Positions 1-6,612 of a stretch of 22,107 bases of DNA are shown in pieces. Numbering within the stretch: position 1 is the first letter of the stretch; every line of letters starts with the position of its first letter. A model generated the notes under the pieces. The model was not told the DNA's origin. It searched no databases and saw only the letters and a program-made list of their open reading frames with translations. Made by a program: the position numbers and the translations under genes. Source of the stretch: UBA3792 sp964426415. GTDB taxonomy: Bacteria > Bacillota > Clostridia > Christensenellales > CAG-138. The stretch spans positions 1-22,107 of the forward strand of contig CAYRQM010000031.1 of the NCBI GenBank assembly GCA_964426415.1, written 5' to 3'.

Positions 1-3
1 GTC

Positions 4-79
4 TGTCATCCTGAGGCTGCGCCGAAGGATCTTGAACGCAAGCGGGAGATTCTTCGGCACTTCGTGCCTCGGAATGACA
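4..79 (+). repeat. Dispersed intergenic inverted-repeat element, copy 1
   Basis: The element begins TGTCATCCTGAGGC and ends GCCTCGGAATGACA; these ends are inverted repeats matching at 12 of 14 positions. An inner pair, 21-32 and 47-58, pairs with one mismatch, so the whole unit can fold into one long hairpin. It shares a 19-nt core (acgcaagcgggagattctt) and both ends with the copy at 22011-22087. It codes for nothing. Elements with TGTCAT...ATGACA ends are common intergenic repeats in many bacterial genomes; its mobility here is inference. Confidence 0.8.
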
Positions 80-121
80 ACGCGTGGTATGCTGTTTCGT
101 ATACGAACGTGCAAAATCAAA

Positions 122-140
122 ATGACGGCGGCGCCGTCAT
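122..140 (-). terminator. Possible second, downstream terminator hairpin
   Basis: ATGACGGC and GCCGTCAT form a perfect 8-bp stem with a 3-nt loop. On the minus strand it is followed by TTTGATTTTG. It lies about 95 bp beyond the strong terminator of the minus-strand operon, so it could be a backup terminator or just a palindromic intergenic element. Confidence 0.35.
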
Positions 141-160
141 AACCAAAATTTCTTCGTTTC

Positions 161-191
161 TTCATTCCTTCATTCCTTCATTCTTCATTCC
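161..191 (+). repeat. TTCATTCC short tandem repeat
   Basis: There are four consecutive units: three full TTCATTCC copies (161-168, 169-176, 184-191) and one 7-nt unit (177-183). It lies in non-coding sequence, and such an array could vary in copy number by slippage. Confidence 0.75.
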
Positions 192-234
192 CGCTGTCCC
201 TTCCCAAACCGTATCCGCGGGGCGCTCTGCCGAC

Positions 235-267
235 AAAAAACGGAGCTGTTTTTCGCAGCTCCGTTTT
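235..267 (-). terminator. Intrinsic terminator of the YARHG operon
   Basis: A 9-bp stem (240-248 with 256-264, ACGGAGCTG/CAGCTCCGT) encloses a 7-nt loop. On the minus strand it is followed by a run of six T (235-240), right after the stop codon at 279. On the plus strand TTTT follows too, so it may act in both directions. Confidence 0.9.
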
Positions 268-278
268 GTACTGTTTGC

Positions 279-1955
279 TTACCCTTCTTTGATGAGCTTT
301 TCCAAGAACTTGATCGTGGTGATGTTGCCCTTGGTGGAACTCCACTTGGCGACCAGCGCGTCGGTGGTGATACTGCCTGTGGGCTTGTACCAGCTATATT
401 GGGAGAAGTGCTTGTAGTAGCTGCCCGACTCGTTGAACTTGTGTCCGGCGCGGGCGAACATCTCGTTGCGGGCATAGCCCAACAGCTGCAGCAGCGTGTA
501 GTCTTTCGTTGCGGGAATGTCCCACAGCTCCGAATAGGAGAGCTGCCGCGAAATGCTTTCCGCCTCGACCAGCCCGTCGCTGTCAAAGGGCGACGCGCCG
601 TTGTTTTCTGTGAATACCATGCTGCCGCCCGTCAGCGTATACACGGTGTAATCCGCAAGATCGGCGGTGCTCTTGGCGTCGCTGCTCTTGCTCACCGTCT
701 TCAGCACCACGTCTGCCGTCTTGAATCCGCTTTCGGATGCGACGTCATACACGTCGGCAATGAGGTATTCGGAACCGCTTGTGGTGGTGATGAGGTATAC
801 GACGCGGAAGCAGTTGGCATGGTCGGCGCCCGTCTTGCCCACGGCAAAGTAGTTGTACTTGATCTCGCCCGACTCAAACTTGCTGCCGTAATGCGATTCC
901 TTCGCGGCACGGATGATCTTGCGCAGCTCGGTTTGGTCGTATTGGTACAGCGTGGTGATGCAGCCGTCCTTGGAAGGCGCCGTCGTGGGTGTGGCGGTCG
1001 CGCTTGCGGTGGACGTTGCCGTCGGCGTCGCCGTCACGGTGGCGCTCGCATCGGGACTTTGGCTCACGTCGGGGCTTGTAGAATCGCTTGGCGCAGCGAC
1101 AGGCGTTTGCGTTTCCTGCGGCTGTGAACTGATCAGCGTGTCCAGCTCCCGCGTCGTCCAAGACCACTCGATGCTCGACAGCGTGATGCCGTTTTGCGCC
1201 AGCATGGACATGATGTTGGGCTCGGTGCTGGTCGCCTGCATGGTGTACACGCCGTCGGCGACGGACGTGGAAACGCCAAGGCTCATGACTGCCTGATAGC
1301 CCGTGTGGGTGGTGGGATCGGCGGGCAGGGTAAAGCGGCAGGCGGTGAGCAGCGCGCCCTTGTCGAGCGTCAGCGCGTAGGAACCGTCGTCATTTTTGCT
1401 CACCCGCACATAGTCCGAAAACTTGAGCGTCAGCGAACCGTCCGGATTCGTGTCGGTGGTCTGCTTGGTAATCCAGTTGCGCAGATCGGTTTCCGTCCAA
1501 GACCATGTGGTGTTGAGGATGCGCACGCCGTTGTCCTTCAATGCCTTGGAAGGATCGCCCGCCGTGTAGGTGCTGCAAATCTCGAACGTGTATGCGTCCA
1601 CCGGGCTTGGCAGACGCACGTTGGTGCTTTGGTTGGCGTCGTCGCGGGTCTTATAGCTTTCGTCGATCGACGGCACTTCCACCACCAGCGCACGCAGCAC
1701 CGCGACGTCGGGGTAGTCGCCCTGCGCCGCTTTGGTCGGGTTGGGCAGGTGGGATTCAAACAGCATCCGATCGGTGTCCAGCGATACGGTAAAGCTGCCG
1801 TCCGTTTCTTCTTTGACGTCGACATATTTCATCAGGTCGACCGAAATGAGATGGTTGCCGCTCATGAAATGGAACAGCACCACCACCAGCACCGCGATCA
1901 TCACGACCGCGAAGCCAAGCCCGCCGATGAGGTTGCGCACGGTACGATTCTTCAT
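279..1955 (-). CDS. Membrane-anchored extracellular protein with duplicated N-terminal domain and C-terminal YARHG-like domain
   Basis: This 558-residue protein has an N-terminal transmembrane anchor (about residues 9-31) and an otherwise outward-facing body. Residues about 35-165 and 170-275 look like two copies of one domain: both contain a Y-V-x-V strand, a 'D-G-S' turn and a 'W-S-W-T' segment before the end. A Thr/Ser/Pro/Ala-rich linker (about 276-330) leads to a C-terminal region ending in a YARHG-like motif at 488-525 (YARNEMFARAGHKF...WYKP). YARHG is a known extracellular domain of unclear function. It is the last gene of a three-gene operon, 15 nt after its neighbour, with Shine-Dalgarno GGGGAGG. 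The protein at 2530-3801 is a paralogue with only one copy of the N-terminal domain. The exact function is unknown; a role in envelope sensing or binding is inference. Confidence 0.85.
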   Translation of the reverse strand: MKNRTVRNLIGGLGFAVVMIAVLVVVLFHFMSGNHLISVDLMKYVDVKEETDGSFTVSLDTDRMLFESHLPNPTKAAQGDYPDVAVLRALVVEVPSIDESYKTRDDANQSTNVRLPSPVDAYTFEICSTYTAGDPSKALKDNGVRILNTTWSWTETDLRNWITKQTTDTNPDGSLTLKFSDYVRVSKNDDGSYALTLDKGALLTACRFTLPADPTTHTGYQAVMSLGVSTSVADGVYTMQATSTEPNIMSMLAQNGITLSSIEWSWTTRELDTLISSQPQETQTPVAAPSDSTSPDVSQSPDASATVTATPTATSTASATATPTTAPSKDGCITTLYQYDQTELRKIIRAAKESHYGSKFESGEIKYNYFAVGKTGADHANCFRVVYLITTTSGSEYLIADVYDVASESGFKTADVVLKTVSKSSDAKSTADLADYTVYTLTGGSMVFTENNGASPFDSDGLVEAESISRQLSYSELWDIPATKDYTLLQLLGYARNEMFARAGHKFNESGSYYKHFSQYSWYKPTGSITTDALVAKWSSTKGNITTIKFLEKLIKEG

Positions 1956-1970
1956 TGTCGTCGCCTCCCC

Positions 1971-2519
1971 TTATATGTGCTTTCCGCACTGCGGGCAAAA
2001 CGCGGACGTTGCGTCCAATTCTGCGCCGCAATGGGCGCAGCGGGGCGTTTGCGCGGCGTCCGCTTCGGGCGTCGGCGCAGATGCTCCGTCGGTCTCCTCA
2101 TCGTCGCCGAACAGATCGGGAACCGCTTCCTCCTCGTCGTGCAGCGCTTGCTTTTGAATGGTCTTGAGCTTTTCACGCCACGGCTCGGCTTCCGCTTCGG
2201 GCGCTTCGTCGGGCTCTTCGCCGTCGTCCTCGTAGGGAACCGTTTCGCTCTCCAAGAACGCGTCGTCGTCCAAGTCCTCTAAGCTGTTGCGATGCTTTTT
2301 GTCCTCGTCGCGGAACGCAACCAGCGCCACGGTCATGATGGCAAACGACAGCAGGCAGCCCACGCCCAGCACGAGCGCGGCAAAGCCGGTCGTTTGAAAC
2401 AGCTGGTAGATGGAACGTCCCGAAAAAGCGAAGTTGGCGCGCACCGTAATCACGGCAAGCAAGCCGTACAGCAGCGTCGTGACGCCGAAGGTCGCAAGAA
2501 TCGTGCGAATGGTTTTCAT
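1971..2519 (-). CDS. Two-helix membrane protein with acidic tail and C-terminal zinc ribbon
   Basis: This 182-residue protein has two predicted membrane helices (about residues 7-27 and 42-68), then a very acidic Asp/Glu-rich stretch (about 70-150). It ends in a compact zinc ribbon, CAHCGAEL...FCPQCGKHI, with two CxxC pairs. In many Firmicutes a zinc ribbon, a membrane helix and an extracellular YARHG domain sit in one polypeptide. Here the ribbon is in a separate protein between two YARHG proteins, so the three may form one complex (inference). It starts at an ATG with Shine-Dalgarno AAGGAGAG, 10 nt after the upstream gene. The helical hairpin would place both the N terminus and the zinc-ribbon tail in the cytoplasm. 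No enzymatic motif is visible. Confidence 0.85.
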   Translation of the reverse strand: MKTIRTILATFGVTTLLYGLLAVITVRANFAFSGRSIYQLFQTTGFAALVLGVGCLLSFAIMTVALVAFRDEDKKHRNSLEDLDDDAFLESETVPYEDDGEEPDEAPEAEAEPWREKLKTIQKQALHDEEEAVPDLFGDDEETDGASAPTPEADAAQTPRCAHCGAELDATSAFCPQCGKHI

Positions 2520-2529
2520 ACTTCTCTCC

Positions 2530-3801
2530 TTAATTTTCGATGAGGGATTGGATCTCGCGCAGCAAGCGAATGTTTTGCCACTCCGTTTCCGTCATGCGGG
2601 ATTCCCAGTCCGGGTCTTTTTCTTCATACCAGGCGTAGGATCGGTAGTGATCGTAGAACTCTCGTTCCGATTTGGGATCGAACGCCATGAAATAGCGGGC
2701 GTAAATCTCTTTGCGCGCATAGCGCAGCACGTTTGCAAGCGAGCGCGTGTCCGTCGCCGTCAAGCTCCAAATCATGTCCTCGGTCAGCGCGTCGTAGGTG
2801 GGCGACCAGAAAATGCCGCTTCCCATCTTGTAGCTGGTGGGATGGTTGGGGAACTTGACAAAGCCGTTTTGATCGAACACCGACTTCCCTGCCACCCGCA
2901 CGCCGCCGCCGTACAGCTTGGTGACGCTTTGACGGTCGGGCAGCCGCTTGCTCTCGGTTTCGGAGCGACAGATGGAAACGTCCACGCGGTCAAACGTCAC
3001 CGCGTCGCCCGTCCAGTACAGATCGAATACGTCCACCGTGAAATACAGCACCGTGGGTTCGGCGTCGCCCTCCTCTTTGGTTTCCGCCGTGTAGCTGCAT
3101 CGGTACAGGTTGTAATAGGGGTCTCCACCCTCTCCTACTATAAACGCCACTTGTGTCTTATCCGTGTCAAAACTGTTTCCAAGAATTTCTTTGCACAAAT
3201 AATCCCGTTCCGCCTGCACCCGTTCGCACACGGCGCGCAGGTTCAGCCCGTTGCCGTCGTTGTCCAGCAGCGCGGACAAGAAGCCCTCCGTCATGCTTTC
3301 CTTTGGCGTAGGCGCCACATCGGGCTCCGCCGTGGGAACGGGAGGCGTAGGCGTCGGCTGCGTGCCCGCCACAAAGCCCTTGATGGTCTGCTCCCACGTC
3401 AGTTCGTCGAACAGGATGCCGTGGCGGTGCAGCGTTTCGGTGTCCGCCACAATTGTCACCACCATCACGTCCTCGGAATCCGTATAGGACAGGTACAGCT
3501 TCATCCGACACAGCGCGTCCACGTCGGGATAGTCCGCCTGATTGACGCTGCTGTATTTGGGATTGGGCAAATGCAGATCGGTCAAAAGCGCATCGACGTC
3601 CAGCATGGCGGCAGGCGCGCCGTTGGCGTCCCATCCGATGTTCACATAGTTACTAAGATCCACCGTGGTCGTCTCGCCGCCCTGCACAAAGTACAGCCCG
3701 ATCAACACGCAGCAAAGCGCCAAAAGCAGCGCCGCGCTGCCCCATGCGATTGCCCGCCCAATGCGGCTGTATTCGACTTTGGCGTCCTTGTTCGCTTTCA
3801 T
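2530..3801 (-). CDS. Membrane-anchored extracellular protein with YARHG-like C-terminal domain
   Basis: This 423-residue protein has a single N-terminal transmembrane helix (about residues 17-37). An extracellular domain follows that resembles the first domain of the protein at 279-1955: both share a 'VDL..YV' start and 'HLPNP...DYPDV'. A Pro/Thr linker (PTPTPPVPTAEP) and a C-terminal region follow, ending in a YARHG-like motif at 355-394 (YARKEIYARYFMAF...WYEE). The ATG at 3801 was chosen because an excellent TATACT -10 box places the transcription start on this very A. An in-frame ATG at 3870 would lie upstream of that promoter. There is no Shine-Dalgarno sequence, so the mRNA is probably leaderless. 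It is the first gene of the three-gene operon. Its function is unknown. Confidence 0.85.
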   Translation of the reverse strand: MKANKDAKVEYSRIGRAIAWGSAALLLALCCVLIGLYFVQGGETTTVDLSNYVNIGWDANGAPAAMLDVDALLTDLHLPNPKYSSVNQADYPDVDALCRMKLYLSYTDSEDVMVVTIVADTETLHRHGILFDELTWEQTIKGFVAGTQPTPTPPVPTAEPDVAPTPKESMTEGFLSALLDNDGNGLNLRAVCERVQAERDYLCKEILGNSFDTDKTQVAFIVGEGGDPYYNLYRCSYTAETKEEGDAEPTVLYFTVDVFDLYWTGDAVTFDRVDVSICRSETESKRLPDRQSVTKLYGGGVRVAGKSVFDQNGFVKFPNHPTSYKMGSGIFWSPTYDALTEDMIWSLTATDTRSLANVLRYARKEIYARYFMAFDPKSEREFYDHYRSYAWYEEKDPDWESRMTETEWQNIRLLREIQSLIEN

Positions 3802-3807
3802 CCCATT

Positions 3808-3836
3808 AGTATACCATATTTCATGCGGCAGGAAAA
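3808..3836 (-). promoter_or_regulatory. Promoter of the YARHG operon, predicted leaderless
   Basis: On the minus strand: -35 TTTTCC (3831-3836), 17-nt spacer, -10 TATACT (3808-3813) inside the extended form TGGTATACT. Seven nucleotides downstream of the -10 box the predicted start is 3801, the A of the ATG. The -35 is weak, and the extended -10 may compensate. Confidence 0.65.
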
Positions 3837-3907
3837 GCCCCCTTGGGCATGGCGACCGTGTGCATTTCATATATTGTTACGAAAGTGTGAGAAATGGGGT
3901 CGAGCCA

Positions 3908-3936
3908 TTGACCCGTTTGGGCATTTTCGATATAAT
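3908..3936 (+). promoter_or_regulatory. SigA-type promoter of the CBS gene
   Basis: TTGACC (3908-3913), 17-nt spacer and TATAAT (3931-3936) are near consensus. The predicted start near 3943 gives a 22-nt leader that carries the Shine-Dalgarno AAAGGAG before the ATG at 3965. Confidence 0.85.
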
Positions 3937-3964
3937 CAATATAGAGAAAGAAAGGAGCAACTGC

Positions 3965-4381
3965 ATGAACGTGTTGTTCTTCCTCACGCCGAAGTGTGAC
4001 GTCTGCGTTCTCGACAAGGACTATACGCTGCGGCAGGCGGTCGAAAAGCTCCGCGCTTCCAAGCGAACGGCCGTTCCCGTCATCGACAGCGAAGGTTTCT
4101 ACTGCGGCACCGTTTCAGAGGGCGACCTGTTGCGCGCCGTCCTCAAAGAGGATTCTCCCAAGGCTTGGGAGCGCATTCCGCTTCACAAAATCCTCCGTGC
4201 CGATTTCAACCCGCCCGTGTCGGCGTTCGCCAGCATCGAAGACCTGCTCAATTCCGCCGTCGAGCAAAACTTTGTCCCCGTCGTGGACGATCGGGGCATG
4301 TTCATCGGCATTGTGACCCGAAAGGTCATCATGCAATACTTCATGGGACAATACCTTGCCCGCGCAGGCGAGCAATACTAA
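3965..4381 (+). CDS. CBS-domain-pair protein (possible nucleotide sensor)
   Basis: This 138-residue protein consists of two CBS domains, about residues 18-65 and 85-130. The first holds 'TLRQAVEKLRASKRTAVPVID...GTVSEGDLL', the second 'VPVVDDRGMFIGIVTRKVIM'. Stand-alone CBS pairs bind adenine nucleotides. In Firmicutes, DarB/CbpB-type proteins of similar length bind cyclic di-AMP and adjust stress metabolism; membership in that group is possible but not shown. The start beginning 'MNVLFFLTPK' is typical of a clostridial CBS family. A good promoter and AAAGGAG precede it. It is followed after 13 nt by a zinc-ribbon gene in the same transcript. No enzyme domain is fused, so it probably acts by binding a partner. 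Confidence 0.9.
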   Translation: MNVLFFLTPKCDVCVLDKDYTLRQAVEKLRASKRTAVPVIDSEGFYCGTVSEGDLLRAVLKEDSPKAWERIPLHKILRADFNPPVSAFASIEDLLNSAVEQNFVPVVDDRGMFIGIVTRKVIMQYFMGQYLARAGEQY

Positions 4382-4394
4382 TTAGGAGGTTCCT

Positions 4395-4820
4395 ATGCAA
4401 ACAACCGTCACTTGCGCCCACTGCGGGCACACCCTCACCTTCGATTCCGAACAGCCCGCCAAATTCTGCATCGCGTGCGGACAGCTTTTGCCCACGGGCG
4501 ACGCGCCCATTGCGCCGCCGCAGCCCCAAAACGACCCGTTTGCCATGCCCACCCCGGTCACGACGCCCAATGTGCGCATCGAATACACCGCCGAATCCTG
4601 GTTTGGTCAGCTCCAGGTTTCCGCCGACTATGGGCAGGCTGCCTTTGTCCCCGTTGGCGGCATGCTCGATCTCGTGCTGCAGCCCGGCACCCACATTCTC
4701 ACCTTCACCGCCGCCAAGAGCTATGCGCGCAAGATCGTCGTTGCCAATCCCAACGCCAAGTTCATCGTGCGCTATCACATCGGCGGCCATCGCACCCAAA
4801 TCCAAATCACCCCCGTATAA
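4395..4820 (+). CDS. Zinc-ribbon protein with C-terminal beta-rich domain
   Basis: This 141-residue protein starts with a zinc ribbon: CAHCGHTL (Cys at 7 and 10) and FCIACGQ. A Pro-rich linker (about 36-57) follows, then a beta-strand-rich domain of about 80 residues with no motif I recognise. There is no membrane helix, so it is probably cytoplasmic. It has a strong Shine-Dalgarno (TAGGAGG) and shares the transcript of the CBS gene; a terminator closes the unit at 4834-4864. Zinc ribbons of this form also occur in the proteins encoded at 1971-2519 and 4890-6476. The function is unknown. Confidence 0.85.
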   Translation: MQTTVTCAHCGHTLTFDSEQPAKFCIACGQLLPTGDAPIAPPQPQNDPFAMPTPVTTPNVRIEYTAESWFGQLQVSADYGQAAFVPVGGMLDLVLQPGTHILTFTAAKSYARKIVVANPNAKFIVRYHIGGHRTQIQITPV

Positions 4821-4833
4821 CCGTCAAAAACTC

Positions 4834-4864
4834 GACCCGCAGCCAAGTTCGCTGCGGGTCTTTT
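4834..4864. terminator. Bidirectional terminator between convergent genes
   Basis: A perfect 10-bp stem, GACCCGCAGC/GCTGCGGGTC (4834-4843 with 4851-4860), has a 7-nt loop. On the plus strand it is followed by TTTT, on the minus strand by GAGTTTTTG. It ends the CBS/zinc-ribbon operon and can also end the protease gene, which converges from the right. Confidence 0.9.
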
Positions 4865-4889
4865 GCATGCCTAAAAATTGGAACACGCC

Positions 4890-6476
4890 CTACGGCTGCT
4901 CCCCATCCTGCGGGGCGGACGGTTCGATGACAACCTCCGCGTCCTGCGCGGCAGGCGGTTCCGCGTCCTGCGCGGCAGACGGTTCGATGACGACTTCCGC
5001 GTCCTGCGCGGCTTGCGGTGTTAACCGCTGATACACAATCTTGGTGGGCACGCTGCGGCGGCAGAGCGTATCGGGCGACGCTTCGTCCTCCGCCGCGACT
5101 GGCTTGCCCTTATACAGCGAAGTCAGCAGCACCAGCGCAATGCACGCGCAGCACGGAATGAGGAGGATCAGCGTTTTCCAGTCAAACGAGCCGAAGCCCC
5201 ATTCTTTCAGAATTTCCAGTTTGGAGAACGGCTTGATGAAGGAAACGACGATGGACGCCAAATCCATCAGCACGATGCTTACCAAAAGCACGATCACGGC
5301 GACGCGCATGCCGACGCTGCCAAACGCCTGCTTGTTGGCAAACGACACGCGATTGGGCTTTATGGTGGCAAGCGTGCGCTTGGCGCAGACCGCCACGACG
5401 ACCAAGCCGCCCAGCATCAAAAGACCGCCCACGGCGTACCACAGCGCGTCGATGCAGTCCGTCCCCGTGACGCCAAAGGGCGCAAAGTACGGCGCAAGCA
5501 AATCAGACAGCTTGGGAAACAGATACAGCAGGCTTGGCAGGCTTGCGTAGAAGTTGATGATGGCGTGAAGGAGAATGGTGTAGCGGATTTTTCCTGTTTT
5601 GCAGTATAGAACGCCAAACAGCAGCCCCAAGAAAAACGCCAAGAAGAACTGCGCGGAATTGCCATGCACCAGCCCAAACAGCAGCGCCGATGCAAGGATT
5701 GCCGTCGGCTCGCCAAAGATGTGCAGGCGGTCGATGAGCAGCTTGCGGAAAATCCATTCTTCTAACAGGGGCGCCGCAATGACCGCCAGCGCGGTGTTCA
5801 GGATGGTCGTCACCACGGTGGAATCCTCGGACAGCACGGTCATGCCGATGCGCGGCACGTCGAACAGCGCCGGCAGGTTGCCAAGCAGCGCGCCGACGCC
5901 CCAAACGCCGAACGCCGCCAAAATATACAGCAAGATGGCGCCGCCCGCCAACGGCTGTTTCGCAACGGGCGCCGCGTCGGACGCCTTGCGCAGCAGTGCG
6001 CGCACCACAAACAGCGTGACGAGCATGCTTGCCACATAGGTGAGTACGGTGACGATGGTGGTGAGCAGCGAGGAGGTGTCGGAGGACGGCGAGGCTGCTG
6101 CAATGGCGATTGTCAGCATGACCGTCAAGACCGATCCAAACGCGCCTTGGATCGCGCCCATCAAAAGCGACCCAAGCCCTGCGCGGCTGTACGCGCTGCG
6201 CATCAGCTCCGCCGAGGAATAGGGCGCACGGGTGGGAACGCGCACGGGCTGCACGGGGCAGTAGGGCGTGCCTTGGACGAAATTGGGCGATGCGAGCGTC
6301 GGCATGGTTGCCCGCACGGGCGGACGGCAAAACGCTTCCTCGTCGGAAGATGCATTGGGCGTTGCGCCGTCCTGCGGGACAGAACCGCGTGGACGCAGCG
6401 CTGCGGTGGGCTGCCCACAGCGCGAACAGAACTTGGCAGTGTCGCGCAGAATACTGCCGCAATGGGTACAAAACAT
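4890..6476 (-). CDS. CPBP (CAAX/Abi-type) intramembrane protease with N-terminal zinc ribbon
   Basis: This is a 528-residue multi-pass membrane protein. The N terminus is a zinc ribbon (Cys3, Cys6, Cys17, Cys20), followed by a soluble linker. The hydrophobic core carries the three CPBP motifs: EExxxR at 239-244 (E-E-W-I-F-R), FxxxH at 267-271 (F-G-L-V-H) and HxxxN at 304-308 (H-A-I-I-N). CPBP glutamyl proteases cleave membrane proteins; bacterial members serve in peptide maturation, bacteriocin immunity or stress, and the substrate here is unknown. The last 37 residues are an Ala/Glu/Pro-rich tail of imperfect repeats (AQDAEVVIEPSA), disordered and probably cytoplasmic. It starts at the ATG after AGGAAGGAG. 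The full motif set is intact, so activity is likely. It is a single-gene unit with its own promoter. Confidence 0.9.
   Translation of the reverse strand: MFCTHCGSILRDTAKFCSRCGQPTAALRPRGSVPQDGATPNASSDEEAFCRPPVRATMPTLASPNFVQGTPYCPVQPVRVPTRAPYSSAELMRSAYSRAGLGSLLMGAIQGAFGSVLTVMLTIAIAAASPSSDTSSLLTTIVTVLTYVASMLVTLFVVRALLRKASDAAPVAKQPLAGGAILLYILAAFGVWGVGALLGNLPALFDVPRIGMTVLSEDSTVVTTILNTALAVIAAPLLEEWIFRKLLIDRLHIFGEPTAILASALLFGLVHGNSAQFFLAFFLGLLFGVLYCKTGKIRYTILLHAIINFYASLPSLLYLFPKLSDLLAPYFAPFGVTGTDCIDALWYAVGGLLMLGGLVVVAVCAKRTLATIKPNRVSFANKQAFGSVGMRVAVIVLLVSIVLMDLASIVVSFIKPFSKLEILKEWGFGSFDWKTLILLIPCCACIALVLLTSLYKGKPVAAEDEASPDTLCRRSVPTKIVYQRLTPQAAQDAEVVIEPSAAQDAEPPAAQDAEVVIEPSAPQDGEQP
4918..5012 (-). 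repeat. Imperfect repeats encoding the protease C-terminal tail
   Basis: A 35-bp segment at 4918-4952 recurs at 4978-5012 with two differences, a period of 60 bp. The 16-nt block CCGCGTCCTGCGCGGC occurs three times (4937, 4961, 4997). The repeats encode the AQDAEVVIEPSA units and could change in number by recombination. Confidence 0.8.
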
Positions 6477-6541
6477 ACGGATTCTCCTTCCTGTACAAAA
6501 GGCGTGGATGCGTTTGCCAAAACAGCAGAACGCGTACTGTC

Positions 6542-6570
6542 AGTATACCAGCAGCAACGCGTTCTTTCAA
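6542..6570 (-). promoter_or_regulatory. Promoter of the CPBP protease gene
   Basis: On the minus strand: TTGAAA (6565-6570), 17-nt spacer, TATACT (6542-6547) within TGGTATACT. The predicted start is near 6535, giving a leader of about 59 nt that ends in GGAAGGAG. No clear terminator separates it from the upstream ABC gene that ends at 6613. Confidence 0.8.
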
Positions 6571-6612
6571 CCGTTTTATGAATTTTACGCGATGTTGCGC
6601 GTGATATTGTCG

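Larger units (their letters stand above)
80..234. other. Gene-free left edge with small palindromes
   Basis: No convincing gene lies here. It holds a 12-nt perfect palindrome, TTCGTATACGAA (96-107), a perfect 8-bp hairpin (122-140), and a short tandem array of TTCATTCC (161-191). No promoter pointing out of the window was recognised. Open frames crossing it have no Shine-Dalgarno sequence and run antisense into the neighbouring gene. Confidence 0.6.

Noticed and set aside
2410..3999. Long plus-strand open frame opposite the YARHG gene
   Set aside because: It runs across a gene boundary, a promoter and the start of the CBS gene. Its composition is that of a shadow frame.
6545..6612. Terminator after the ABC exporter operon
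   Set aside because: Only a 4-bp CGCG pair is visible, with a poor T-run. It is too weak to call.
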